From Paramacrobiotus richtersi (taxonomy: Eukaryota > Tardigrada > Eutardigrada > Parachela > Macrobiotidae), in the NCBI GenBank assembly GCA_034698045.1, contig JAQGAU010000931.1:1-22571 (forward strand): a stretch of 22,571 nt of DNA, in the 5' to 3' direction. This document shows positions 9,989 through 19,602 of this stretch, one piece after another. Both the position numbers and the translations under genes were made by a program. The notes beneath the pieces are model-generated. The model saw only the letters and a program-made list of their open reading frames with translations. It had not been told where the DNA came from and did not search any database. Numbering within the stretch: position 1 is the first letter of the stretch; every line of letters begins with the position of its first letter.

Positions 9989-11892
9989 TCAGTGGTTCTC
10001 CTTCCATAACTTCCAGTCCACTTCCGGCAGCGGTGTCCAAGGCATACGAGGATTTTTTGCAACTGAAGTACACAATCGATTTAAAAGTGGCAGAATATGC
10101 GCTTGTAGAGTGTCATAAAATTATCGGAAACATAAAAAATATTCCACTGAACGTGGTTTAGTCCGTCCACGTTGGAACATACAAAGCGCTATAAGCTGCT
10201 TACCTTTATCTGCAAAATTTGATCTATACAAACAGCTTATTCGAATACGACCTATTTCACAGGTTCTATAATTTCTTGCTAGTTGTGATACAATTGCAAA
10301 CTTTTGTTTATTAGTTTACATCATTTTGTAAATTTTGATTTTATTACTCTTATCCTTTTTATAATTCGTATATTGTACTTTACATAAAGCTGAATTCTAG
10401 CCGAACAATTTGACGGTTTTTCAAATAAAAACTGATTTCACTTTGGCATGAATGGTACCAATAAGGCGATAGAAATAACACAACCTGATACGCCAAAAGC
10501 TTTTTCAGTTGTTTATACCAGTCCATCTCCTTTACCCGGGGAAAATGTCGGCGGAAGCGGGACTTTGTGGTCATACCAGAATCGATCCCCAAAGCGTGAC
10601 CGATAAAACTGCTCCCCAATAATGCAGGCAAAGGTCACACCCACTGGTCAACCGGCTACATGGTTCACCACGGTCAGACCCACAAACAAGTCAATGTCTT
10701 CAACAGATATGTAGACACAGCCATATCCTGTACAAGAATAATCTGACTGGCGTAAAAAATTCCGGTATAGAACATGCTGCGTCCCCATACTGCAGAAAAA
10801 ATTAATATGGGGTAAAATTATAAAAAGTTGTTCTCCAGAAAAGAAAAGTTCTCTTGCTGAAAAGATATGAAAAAGGTTATCAAAATATTACTCCGATTAA
10901 CGTCACTCAAAATTTAAGACAGAAACCGTCTGAATCTGCATCGTGTCCGACCTGAATTTGGTTGGTCAGTTCCACTACTCTACGAATCTGAGCATGACAA
11001 AACACCGCCTCAAAGAAATGCATACACATTAAGCGATCATTCTAAGCCTCCGCCATTTTCACCTCGAAAGGACATCTGTAAAACGTCAAATGAAATTCGA
11101 CATTTTTCCAATTCACACTAAAATTTCGTGAATTACGTTCAGTTCGGAGGGCGGACGGCGATGAAAGTTATTCTCGGTGTTGTAGGGGAGTTTGTATGGG
11201 AGTTGCATATCTCTCGAATGGGAGCAGCTGTCCTTTCTATTCTTCAAAAACTGACAGTTTTATGTTTACCGCGTTCCCTAAAATAAAAACTGACTGATTT
11301 GTCGTAAAGTAGTAAAGTAGCCAAAACTGTAACGGACACAAGCAGTAAGGGTCATTCAAAGTGGATAACCGAACCCGCCAAATGCCACTGTACTACGATT
11401 TCCTGACAGTCAGTATTCTTCCAAAACTAGTAAAGCGATACACGACGACTTCCACGAGCTTTCCGACTGTACGCCAAGACGAACAATATCGCCTATACGC
11501 AACATCCTGCATCTGTGCGCCCACAATCCGTCCCGTTTCCTGGAACAATCTCTCATCATCCCACGGCGGATTAACCGTCGCCAACAAGCTGGCCATATTG
11601 TTATGATGTCGCATGAAGATGGTATGTAACAGCGTCTGTCCCGGCTATCGAAACCATGACCGAATTTGAAACACTTAATGGTAAGGCCATTACATTGTCC
11701 AGTTAACCTGCACGTTGAATAGCTTGTCCACGCCTTTGAAGCGCTGCAATCCGGCTGGATGCGAGGGACATCCGGCTGCGTCGGTGGGGAGCAACGCATG
11801 CTGCGGGGCCTGCCAGTAGGGGCGAGTGGTTTTCAGCTGACCTTTGACGAAGACACGCAGGTTGGCTGCATCTTCCGGCGTACTTCCGTAAA
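9989..11892 (-). pseudogene. Haem peroxidase pseudogene, copy 3 (exons A, B, D, E, F; no C)
   Basis: This is the best preserved of the three long dead copies. Exon A (11708-11892) is 185 bases, open, with good acceptor and donor. It starts YGSTPEDAANLRVFVKGQ, but the catalytic Arg is Leu (GVDKLFNVQ) and a conserved Cys is Arg. Exon B (11492-11644) is open and exactly the size of the intact exon, reading [16 protein letters not shown] then NPPWDDERLFQETGRIVGAQ, but its donor is gone. Exon C is absent. Exon D (10536-10708) has TGA for the Gly codon after HVAG and a lost acceptor. Exon E (10121-10223) has an internal TAG and a lost donor. Exon F (9989-10062) has one extra base after the acceptor. 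Confidence 0.9.
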
Positions 11893-12730
11893 CTATGAAA
11901 CAAAAAAAACAGCGGTTCAGATGGCATCATGCATGGCCGGATAGGTTAATGACAAAATGAACGGAAGATGGTGCTGCATAAAGTCTACGCAGTCAAACTC
12001 AATGGAACGAGCACTTTGAGTGTTTTAAAATTAATACATTACAGTACATGCACGGCTGAATACGATTTAAACCGCACGAGAGCTGTAGAACAATGGCTCA
12101 GAAATAGCGTCTAATATTGCCATACCCGAAGCATCATTTCCATAACCAGTTCAATTAGTCCGAAATAAAATTAAATCGAAAAAAAATCGTTTTTTAGTTT
12201 TTGATAGCGCTGGAATAAGCGATCGATAAGTCCTTGATTCACCTCCACTTTTCTGAGCAAAGCAAGGCATTCTCATTTGCGGGTTCTGTGTCATGACTCC
12301 GTAATTCCAGACACAATAATCTTTAGAAGTCTTCTGCAATGAATCCAGTAAGAACAAAAAGTCACTTTAAAACAACACCAACAATATTTGCTGCATCTTT
12401 CTCGTATTGTCCTTATTATACAGTACAGATAAATGCGTATTAATAAAATACGTATTAATAACGCATTCCGTGCGTATTAATTAAATTCAACACACAATCA
12501 TTAAATCGTATTACTTAACTGCGTAAACTTTCACAACCGCTACAGAACATTCCTTGCACTATGAACAAAGTTCACTTTTTGTGATGGAATCACAGCCAAA
12601 GAAAATAATGACAAAAGAGTGGAATGACAAAACAATGGAATGATATAAAAACGCCTTTAATTTAATTACATATAAAAGGTATTAAAGGTCAGTTACTGGT
12701 AAAAACAAGAAATCAGAATGTACATCAGAA
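11893..12730. repeat. Upstream/intron-like DNA of copy 3, duplicate of 2914-3850
   Basis: This is co-linear with 3060-3850 by eye. It includes GTAGAACAATGGCTCAGAAAT at 12085, which matches the site at 3112. No upstream peroxidase exon was recognised. Confidence 0.5.
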
Positions 12731-13250
12731 TGCAGTTCGGCACGCAGTACCTTTACAGCCTTGCACTGTATGGCGTACGGAATCGTAGAACAGTGGCTCT
12801 GAAAACCTGACATAAACGCCGGTCATACATCCGCACGTTCACTTCAAACGCAAACGTAAGATAGTTCAATATTAACATAGTTTTTTCTGTCTGTAATACT
12901 CTAGTTGGTGGTCTCTGGTCGCTCTTATCAACTTTAGTTTACGTAGTTATATACTTTTAATCGTATTAATACATTATGCTAGGTATTATTAAAAATCTAA
13001 ACTAAATTATAAATAAAAAAATTTCCATATACTATTGCAATTTATTCTAACATATTTAAATTTATATTTTCATATATCGAAAAAAAATACAGGACAGATA
13101 TTATTGTAAAAATTAATCATTCACGCTTTTGCTGCTAAATAATTTTCGCGGTACTACTGTTGAACGGCGGTACTGTACGCTAAAACCGGTAATTTCGATC
13201 GTTCGATTACTTTTATCCTTGCAATGTGCAGTTTTCTGTCTGGCATACAG
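12731..13250. other. AT-rich intergenic stretch, no gene seen
   Basis: About 12900-13130 is strongly AT-rich with A/T runs. A motif copy (TCGTAGAACAGTGGC) lies at 12783-12797. I see no coding region, RNA gene or mobile element here. Confidence 0.4.
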
Positions 13251-13259
13251 AAATGTCCA

Positions 13260-13900
13260 TAATCATGTATCTGTAGTCGTTAAAAAAAATTAAACAAAAT
13301 TAAGTATGACATGTGTAACAAAGTAATCTTTCGTAATTTCCATTTATAGAGAAGATGGTAAGCTTCGTCAGGATTTACCCACGATTTTACCATAGGCCCA
13401 TAGCCACCACACTACAAACGGCGCTGGATATAACACTTCGAAGATGTTCATAAATATGATGGCAACATCATAAGTATGGCAGCTAACATCGGCCGAAAGG
13501 CTCCAGTAAAAGTGTGCAAATTTTTTTAATATATTGTGCTATGTAACCAACGATAGACACGGCATAAAACATATAGTTCAGCTTGAGAAAGAAACGCAGC
13601 TAACAATTATGGCAATAATATACTGTACCGCTAGATCTCCTGCAGCCAGTCCAAGAAGAAACTGACGCCAACATACCAACTCGACATCACATAGGTATCT
13701 CACTTTTTCCCCGTGATGCCATTGGTCACATCCACTAGTACTGACAATGAGTGGATTCCACTCGTTATCATCGATCAGCACCCCGAACAGCCCGGTCCCG
13801 CCTTTTGGTAGTCGAATCCTTAATGAACGATCGCAAACAGTCTGCAGCGATATACAACACGTGATCAAAGTAATGAGGATTGTACTGATCAGGAAGAATT
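13260..13900. repeat. Block Y, copy 2, holding an exon-like GC-rich segment
   Basis: It aligns with 14550-15240 and in part with 5560-5900. The right part (13704-13830) carries the exon-like minus-strand segment described separately. The rest is non-coding by inspection. Confidence 0.5.
13704..13830 (-). pseudogene. Exon-like segment of unknown gene, copy Y2
   Basis: On the minus strand this reads GLFGVLIDDNE and, after a short shift of frame, DVTNGITGKK followed by a GT-AG-style donor (AAAAA|GTGAG). The same two peptides occur in the same order in the second copy at 14979-15205. Shared reading frame and donor position suggest a real exon that was duplicated. Compared with the other copy, about 100 bases in the middle are missing and the frame is broken. 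I do not recognise the protein family. Confidence 0.45.
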
Positions 13901-14549
13901 ACGATAAATCAGGAAGAAGACGATAAATTCCAAAAAAATTTACTGATCAAAGTAACGGAGCCAGGCGTCTCAATATGTACGCGTAATTCATACTGTACAC
14001 TTCTGAAGCATGGAAGTCGTAGATTAGTGGCTCAAAGTAGGAAGGACTTGCTTCGCTTACAGGCGTAACTTATAAATATGAAGCACGATTTCAACAAATG
14101 ATAACATACCAAACATTTTTATAACGAGTAGTAACAAAGCATCTAGGTATGGAAAAACCTCAGTCTGGATAAATAGATATATTTACCTTTTTCTCTTGTT
14201 CTTGTTCTTCTTTTGCTCTTTTTTCATATGATTACACTACTTGTACAGATACTGTCACACGCATTAGCATACCATAATTACGTAGGCGTAGAAGCCTTTC
14301 ATAATTCGCAGACTCCGCTCCACGGGAGAGAAGCAATGTTATTGCACGTCCCACCCGTAATCCATTGATCGGAATTATTCAACGCGCACCGTGGTAGATA
14401 TTGTGATGCGAACGGGTTAAATCAGGGAGACAATGGCTTTTCTTGTCAACGTTCATCCCTGCATTACAGATGGTAGTTACATTTCATGTATAATAAAGTT
14501 TTATATGTACAGAAATCTCCATACAGTGATGCTGCCGACATTGAGTTCA

Positions 14550-14978
14550 CCTTTAGTCGTTAAAAAAACGCGCTAAACAAGAATGTGTATGAACCTTTCG
14601 TAATATCCATGTTAAACTGGCAGGGAGTTGCAGGTTTGATACAGCCGCTACACTACGAAACTACGATGGATGTGATACGGTATTTGGAAGTGCAATACGA
14701 ACAGTCGAACCTGGTTGCTGAGTTCATAAGACAACTATGGCAATCTAAATATGTGTAGGATAATCTGGCATCTTCCAAAAAGCTCAAGCAAAAGTGCGTC
14801 GTTTTTGTTTTACATGTTTTAATCAACGTCACACAGTTAGTCAGCTTGATGAAAATTTAACGCAACGAGTACCACTGCCCACAAGAAACTATGGCAATAA
14901 TAAGTTTCTCGCCAAAACCACATGCCAGGCACAGAAGGAACAGTCAGTGTTTCCCCAACTCGAAACCATACATCTTAC
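14550..14978. repeat. Block Y, copy 3, non-coding part
   Basis: It aligns with 13260-13700: 'tagtcgttaaaaaaa', 'ctttcgtaatatccat', an interspersed motif at 14644-14658, 'cagcttgatgaaaa' and 'actatggcaataataa'. In minus-strand sense it would be the intron following the exon-like segment at 14979-15205. Confidence 0.45.
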
Positions 14979-15205
14979 TTTCCCCCCGTGATGCCCTTAG
15001 TCACATCCGGCAGGACCTTGGTGGCAGTTGACTTATGGGAATAATCCACTGATCCATCTCGCCAAAGTATCCCAACCTGACGGCCGGAAACTGACTGCCC
15101 CCCAACTGGTGGGTGGGCGCCTTCCCCAGCTGCCGTTTGGAGAAGCCTTCGTTATCGTCGATCAGCACCCCAAACATCCCTTCCGCCCGGTCCCAAGCAT
15201 TTTAA
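14979..15205 (-). pseudogene. Exon-like segment of unknown gene, copy Y3 (longer)
   Basis: This is a GC-rich island in AT-rich surroundings. On the minus strand one frame reads WDRAEGMFGVLIDDNEGFSK and continues through LGYFGEMDQWIIP. A second frame then reads ATKVLPDVTKGITGGK up to a donor GGAAA|GTAAG at 14978/14977. The two frames are offset, so either there is a frameshift or two short exons abut. The 5' limit is uncertain because no clear acceptor is seen. The family is not recognised and I assign no function. Together with 13704-13830 it shows a second gene family co-duplicated in the array. Confidence 0.5.
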
Positions 15206-15344
15206 TGTTCACGCAGTTAGTTCGCCGCGTTACGTCATGATCTTGTACCATTTAGCAACGAAGAAGTTTGCTTTCCAATTCATTTTTTCTAGTGTAAGCC
15301 GTTGACGGTGACTTCCTTAACCACATTTAGTACGGCATAATACT

Positions 15345-15840
15345 CCACATGTATTTCAAGTTCACGAACGGTAAGGAAACAGCCGCGGCCGTCTCTCCCC
15401 AACTCCACCAATTTTCATCGGCTGATTGTTACGGAACACTCACTAACAAGCATTGCGTGGCCTTTTTACCGCACCGTTCATCTGAATGTCGAAGGATGTA
15501 AGAAATCCTTCCGGTACTAACTGTAACACGAAGACTTATGCCCATAAAGTGAATTTCCTAACGATCTGTATGGCATTCTTGCCCCCAACACCTGGAGCAA
15601 TCGCTACTCACAATCAGTACTGCAGTAGAATCGTATCATAGTGCCTCGCCCATATGTAAAACACAGTATCGAAATGACCGTGAGCTGACCGGTATCAATT
15701 GCAAAATCCCGGTAAACAAAACCTGATCGTCAGTTAAAATTGTGGTTGGATTATTTTTTAAAAGTTTGGTATCCATTCTTGATCACCATTGCTGTGTATT
15801 CATTCATTTCTATACCGCTAAAATGACACGTGCGCCTGCA
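15345..15840. repeat. Duplicated non-coding block Z, copy 3 (MITE-free)
   Basis: This is co-linear with 4255-4950. It has the unoccupied MITE target (single TAA at 15444-15446 in 'cactaacaagcattgcg'), so it represents the pre-insertion state. It continues into a 3'-flank block at 15930-16243. Confidence 0.65.
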
Positions 15841-15929
15841 GGTCAAGACTCCACTGACCAATGAACATACGTATATGCCGTTCCCACCATTTTATATGAG
15901 AGAACATTTTGACGACTACAAGAACCTGA

Positions 15930-16243
15930 CATCAGTAACATGGCAAAAACTAAAACTTAAATCGAGTCTTGAAGCGGTTAATCAGTTAGCACATCTTATG
16001 TGGTCGTACAGGATTAACAGCAACTGGAAGTTATAATGTTACTGTCGAGCCGCTACACTACGAATGGGCGGAATGAACAGTGTCCACTTTCACCAACCCA
16101 CACCCGAAAACCGTGCTAACAGCACATTTATATCTGAATAGACTGCATTTAACGAATTACTGTACTTCGAAGTACATCAAAATCAGCTAGAAATTCTAAC
16201 TAGGCAGCAAAATATTTCAAAAGTGTACGTCGCCCTTGTGAGA
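15930..16243. repeat. Peroxidase 3'-flank block at copy 4
   Basis: This is close to 5010-5314. It contains GAGCCGCTACACTACGAATG at 16047 and abuts the TGA of exon F of fragment copy 4. Confidence 0.6.
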
Positions 16244-16718
16244 TCAGCTGTTTTCCTTCCATAACTTCCAGGCCACTTCCGGTAGCGATGTGCAAGGCAT
16301 ACGAGGGTTTTTAGCACTAAAACTAAAAAATCAGTAAGAAAGTGGCAAGAACTGCGGTTGTAGAGTTCATACTTATCGGGAACACGGAAAATATTCCGCT
16401 GCATGTTGTTCAGTCCGTCCTCGTTGGAGCACACAATGCGCGATGCACTGCTCTTCTTTATTTGCTGAATTTGCTCTATACAAACAGCACTGTGCGACTT
16501 ATTTCATATGTGTTCTATAATTTCGTTCTAGTTGAACTACAATATTAATAAATACAAAGTAAATGATATTAATGATGAATAAAAATGAATATAGATAAAA
16601 GAATCTAAACGGGCGTCGAAAGCTATTGTAGCTGTCTGTGTAGCATTTCACTGTACCTTTTGCAAATGCCGAGGAGAGCGGTACTTTGTGGTCATGCCAG
16701 AATCGGTCGCCAAAGCGC
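16244..16718 (-). pseudogene. Haem peroxidase 3' fragment, copy 4 (end of exon D, E and F all open)
   Basis: Exon F (16244-16316) reads [20 protein letters not shown] then ENS and TGA. Exon E (16373-16475) reads EQIQQIKKSSASRIVCSNED then [14 protein letters not shown]. Exon D is present only as its last third (16657-16718): RFGDRFWHDHKVPLSSAFAK. All acceptors and donors are sound and the phases match the intact gene exactly, so these three exons could still splice into one frame. Homology stops abruptly near 16718-16720 and no exon A-C follows. It is therefore a truncated gene end rather than a gradually mutated one. Substitutions include Asp to Ala in LPEVDW and Leu to Ala in SSLSR. Confidence 0.87.
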
Positions 16719-16998
16719 ATTGAGAACGTTGTACTGGAGAGTTTCGGACTCACTCCTTAGGAAAGGGCAGAATGCACGAAACTGTGGTATGCTTAAACCG
16801 GTATAATTTCCCGAATCGCTCGCGACATGTTCATCCCTGCAATACAAACATATTACTCCAGGAAAAATGGAGAAACACATATCCACGCTATCGCCAAACT
16901 AGAGACTAATATAATATAATCTTTGCTTTCTCATAATCAAACCTATTTCCCAATCGAAAAAAACTAGATTTCGTAAATACAGTTATTTATTCGACAGT

Positions 16999-17462
16999 TT
17001 GTGCCATGTGGAGGAGACGTGCGACTTATTGATAACAGCCACTGCACTACGATACCACGCTACACCGCATACAACATTAATATACCATAAAGGTAATCCT
17101 GTGATGTCCTGGAAATCCGGCATGCCTCGGGTGTGGGATGTGGCGGTTGTCGACACGTTTGCGATTTTATGCATCGCCAGGACCACTTCGAAGTGTGGTG
17201 CAGCCGCTGATCAACGGGAGCCGCGAGACACGACGATATCAGTGCTTTATCTGACCGCTAAATTGTTCAGCCAGTAGCTTTTGAAACAATGGGAATCGGG
17301 GCCAAAGTTTTCCTAACGGATGTGGGACGCCGAATTAGAGAACGCAGCGGAAACCCTCAGTTTACGGAGTTCCTTCGCCAGCGTATAAGCATTGAAATTC
17401 AGCGCGGCAATGGAATATATGTTTTGGGGACAGTCGTTTCATCTAAGGAGATGTGTTTTTGA
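16999..17462 (+). mobile_element. Non-LTR retrotransposon remnant: C-terminal end of reverse transcriptase polyprotein
   Basis: Two overlapping plus-strand frames together give the C-terminal region seen in many metazoan non-LTR reverse-transcriptase proteins. The first frame (16999-17277) carries SWKSGMPRVWDVAVVDTFA and a GAAADQRE stretch. The second (17262-17462) carries PVAFETMGIGAKVFLTDVGR, then FTEFLRQRISIEIQRGN and LGTV before a TGA. In known elements these form one frame (W-D-x-T-V-V-D-T, then A-A-E...R..KY, P-V-A-x-E-T-x-G, and F-L-x-Q-R-I-S-I-x-I-Q-R-G-N), so one frameshift lies near 17262-17277. The usual R-P-D-G before the Trp is lost. The upstream polymerase domain is not seen, which fits 5' truncation. 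The assignment is from remembered family patterns. Confidence 0.75.
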
Positions 17463-17839
17463 TGGTCAGCTTGCAACGTAGATAGTGTTCTTCCTTTGAT
17501 TTTTTGTTATACAGTGCTTGCCGTATGTATTTATTTGATTGCCCCACTTTTGACAAAGTTTTTCTTTTGTGCATTTATGAGTTCAACAGATCGATTAACA
17601 AACGTAGCATTATGAGTGGAAACGGAAACACTGGATCAAAACTGCACCGTTTATCCAATATTTCACTTCAGATAAGGGTACAGAAAATTTTGCTATTAAC
17701 TCGATGAAAAGTGATCTTAACTGGTACGTACCCGGAGAAAATTATGATAATAGGTATGTCTCTCGCCAAAAGAAACACAGAGTCATCAGCCAAATGAATC
17801 AAGAAGAAAATTCAGACCAATAGAGGGAGTTTTGTACCG
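17463..17839. other. No gene recognised
   Basis: This may include the 3' untranslated part of the retrotransposon remnant, but no poly(A) or target duplication was identified. The 67-codon plus frame at 17504-17707 shows no motif I know. Confidence 0.35.
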
Positions 17840-18300
17840 ATCTGTACAGCCAAGATGCATCTTCATATACTGTAATGCATCTTCATACAGCATTCTTGCC
17901 CGCAACACCTGGCGCAATCGCTACTCACTGCAGTACAGTATATGCAGGAATCGTAGCATACTGCCTCACGCAGTACCGAAATGTCCATGGTGAGCTTCCC
18001 AGTAAATTACAAAATCACTGTAAATAAAATCTGATCATCAAGTTAAAATTGTAGCTGGGTTATTTTTACAAGTTGTTCGGATAGCTATTGTTATGTACTC
18101 ATTCCTGTATATATATGTATGTACCGGGAAAATGAAATGTGTGTCTGCATGTCGATGACTCTCACAGGAGTCCCACTGATCAATGTTCACATATGCTGCA
18201 CCAATCATTTTTCGACATGGTATGAGAAAACATTTTTATGGGGCCTACATAATGGCTACATTTGTTTTCCTGGCGATTGCCATTAAACTACAGAAAACAT
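17840..18300. repeat. Duplicated non-coding block Z, diverged copy 4
   Basis: It shares 'acagcattcttgcccgcaacacctgg.gcaatcgctactcac' and 'aaataaaatctgatcatcaagttaaaattg' with 4650-4830 and 15560-15740. It has a 22-base direct repeat (TGCATCTTCATAC at about 17854 and 17876). The interspersed motif lies at 17951-17965. Confidence 0.5.
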
Positions 18301-18610
18301 TTCGACTGCAAGCCACCTGATATCAGTAACATGGCAAAAAATTAACTCCGGTTTTGAGACGTGTCATCAGTTTAAGCTCACAATTGTCAGTTGATGTGGT
18401 ACCGTACAGTAGTAGAATTGGATGTATTTACGTTGTATCCGCCGAGCCGTTACACTACGAAAACCAGCAGTACAAGTGTACAGTGTCTACAGCTTTTTCC
18501 AGCCCACACTCAAATAACATGCTGACAGGACATTTTCGTTTGAACAAACGGCATTTTACGAACTACATCGAAATCCGCTCTACATTCTTCCAAGTTTGTT
18601 TTTCCGTAAA
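18300..18610. repeat. Orphan peroxidase 3'-flank block without exon F
   Basis: This is a full-length member of the 3'-flank family. It has 'gatatcagtaacatggcaaaaa', GAGCCGTTACACTACGAAAA at 18444, 'gctttttccagcccacac', 'acatgctgacaggacatttt' and 'gaacaaacggcattttacgaactac'. The exon F that follows it in other copies is missing: the sequence departs near 18610. Confidence 0.55.
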
Positions 18611-19194
18611 TCTCGTGTGGCAGTGAAACAGGGATCGAAATCGTACACGATTATTGACCGCAGAGACGCAGATCGTTATTCCAGCACTTCTTCTATCAAA
18701 TAATGTGCAGGGTGCTGTGAAAAAGCGATCCCTCGATTTAATAAAGGTCATCAATGTACTCCATCGTGTTTTTGTTGCACCATTCTGCTCGGCCTCACCC
18801 AACCATCACCAAATATTGCAACAGGTACCGCCCATAACAATTTTCGTACCTTGATGAATGAGTTACAAGAAAAACCGAATGGGGTGCAATTCTCATCAGC
18901 CTGCAATTTTCAGTACAAGTTCGAACCAAAATAGTGTATCACTTTTCCAGGGTACAGCAGTATTTCCAGCTCGGAGGTTCGCAGTTCAGAAAATCCAGTT
19001 ATTCTGGAAATGCTTAAATATTTAGAACTTTTGATGCAACATGTAGTAAAATGAATGGGCTATCTGGGAAAAAACTGAATTTAAAGTCTATGTTGCACAT
19101 TGAGGAAGCCGTCAGTACAATTCGGCTATACTCGGCTGTATGTATACGAGTACGTATACCCTCTTGCACTCATTATTGTTCCGTATGAGAAAAT
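18611..19194. other. No gene recognised
   Basis: Opposed short frames at 18563-18802 (minus) and 18654-18854 (plus) overlap and show no motif I know. A small inverted repeat, GTATACGAGTACGTATAC, lies at about 19141-19158. Confidence 0.35.
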
Positions 19195-19529
19195 ATTTTA
19201 ACTACAAGTAACCTGACATCAGAAGCATGACAAAAACTTTAATAGTGTTTTTAAGCGTTTCGTCAATTAGCCGCTCAGTGTATCAGGACGATAGCCGAAA
19301 TCGATGTGGTTACAGTTGTAGCCGTTACACTACGAAGAGCTAGTCCTAATAGCACAAATATAAAGTGATCACTTTCTCCAACCCCCGCTCAAAAAGCATG
19401 CTACGGTATAAGGCTTGTTGTCTGAACAAACTGCGTCCAATTTTACGAAGAACATCAACAGCAGCAATAAATCCTTCACAGTTTTGTTTTCAGCTGACAG
19501 TTTCTAAATTGTGCATTGCCGTTGTGAGA
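19195..19529. repeat. 3'-flank block downstream of the intact gene (probable 3' UTR region)
   Basis: This block directly follows the TAA of the intact gene. It shares the family marks: 'cctgacatcagaagcatgacaaaaac', TAGCCGTTACACTACGAAG at 19319, 'cactttctccaaccc' and 'ccttcacagttttgttttcagc'. If the 3' UTR is retained across the family, this copy is the reference for it. No obvious AATAAA was seen on the minus strand. Confidence 0.5.
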
Positions 19530-19602
19530 TTAGTTGTTTTCCTTCCATAACTTCCAGTCCACTTCCGGCAGCGATGTACAAGGCATACGAGGATTCTTCG
19601 CA
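19530..19602 (-). CDS. Haem peroxidase terminal exon F with stop codon
   Basis: This 73-base final exon reads (N)[23 protein letters not shown] then TAA at 19530-19532. The Cys-x-x-Leu-Pro-x-x-Asp-x-x-x-Trp pattern is the usual C-terminal end of the peroxidase domain. The acceptor is TTTTAG. Six copies of this exon are present in the window (starts near 1429, 5387, 7524, 10062, 16316 and 19602), which makes it the best marker of the duplicated units. I saw no AATAAA on the minus strand just downstream. Confidence 0.92.

Noticed and set aside
11410..11799. Minus-strand frame of 129 codons across exons A and B of copy 3
   Set aside because: Its frame is shifted relative to both peroxidase exons and crosses the intron. 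The real frames are those ending NVQ and starting PGQTLL.
16342..16548. Plus-strand frame of 68 codons
   Set aside because: It is antisense to exon E of copy 4 and the adjacent intron; no independent support.
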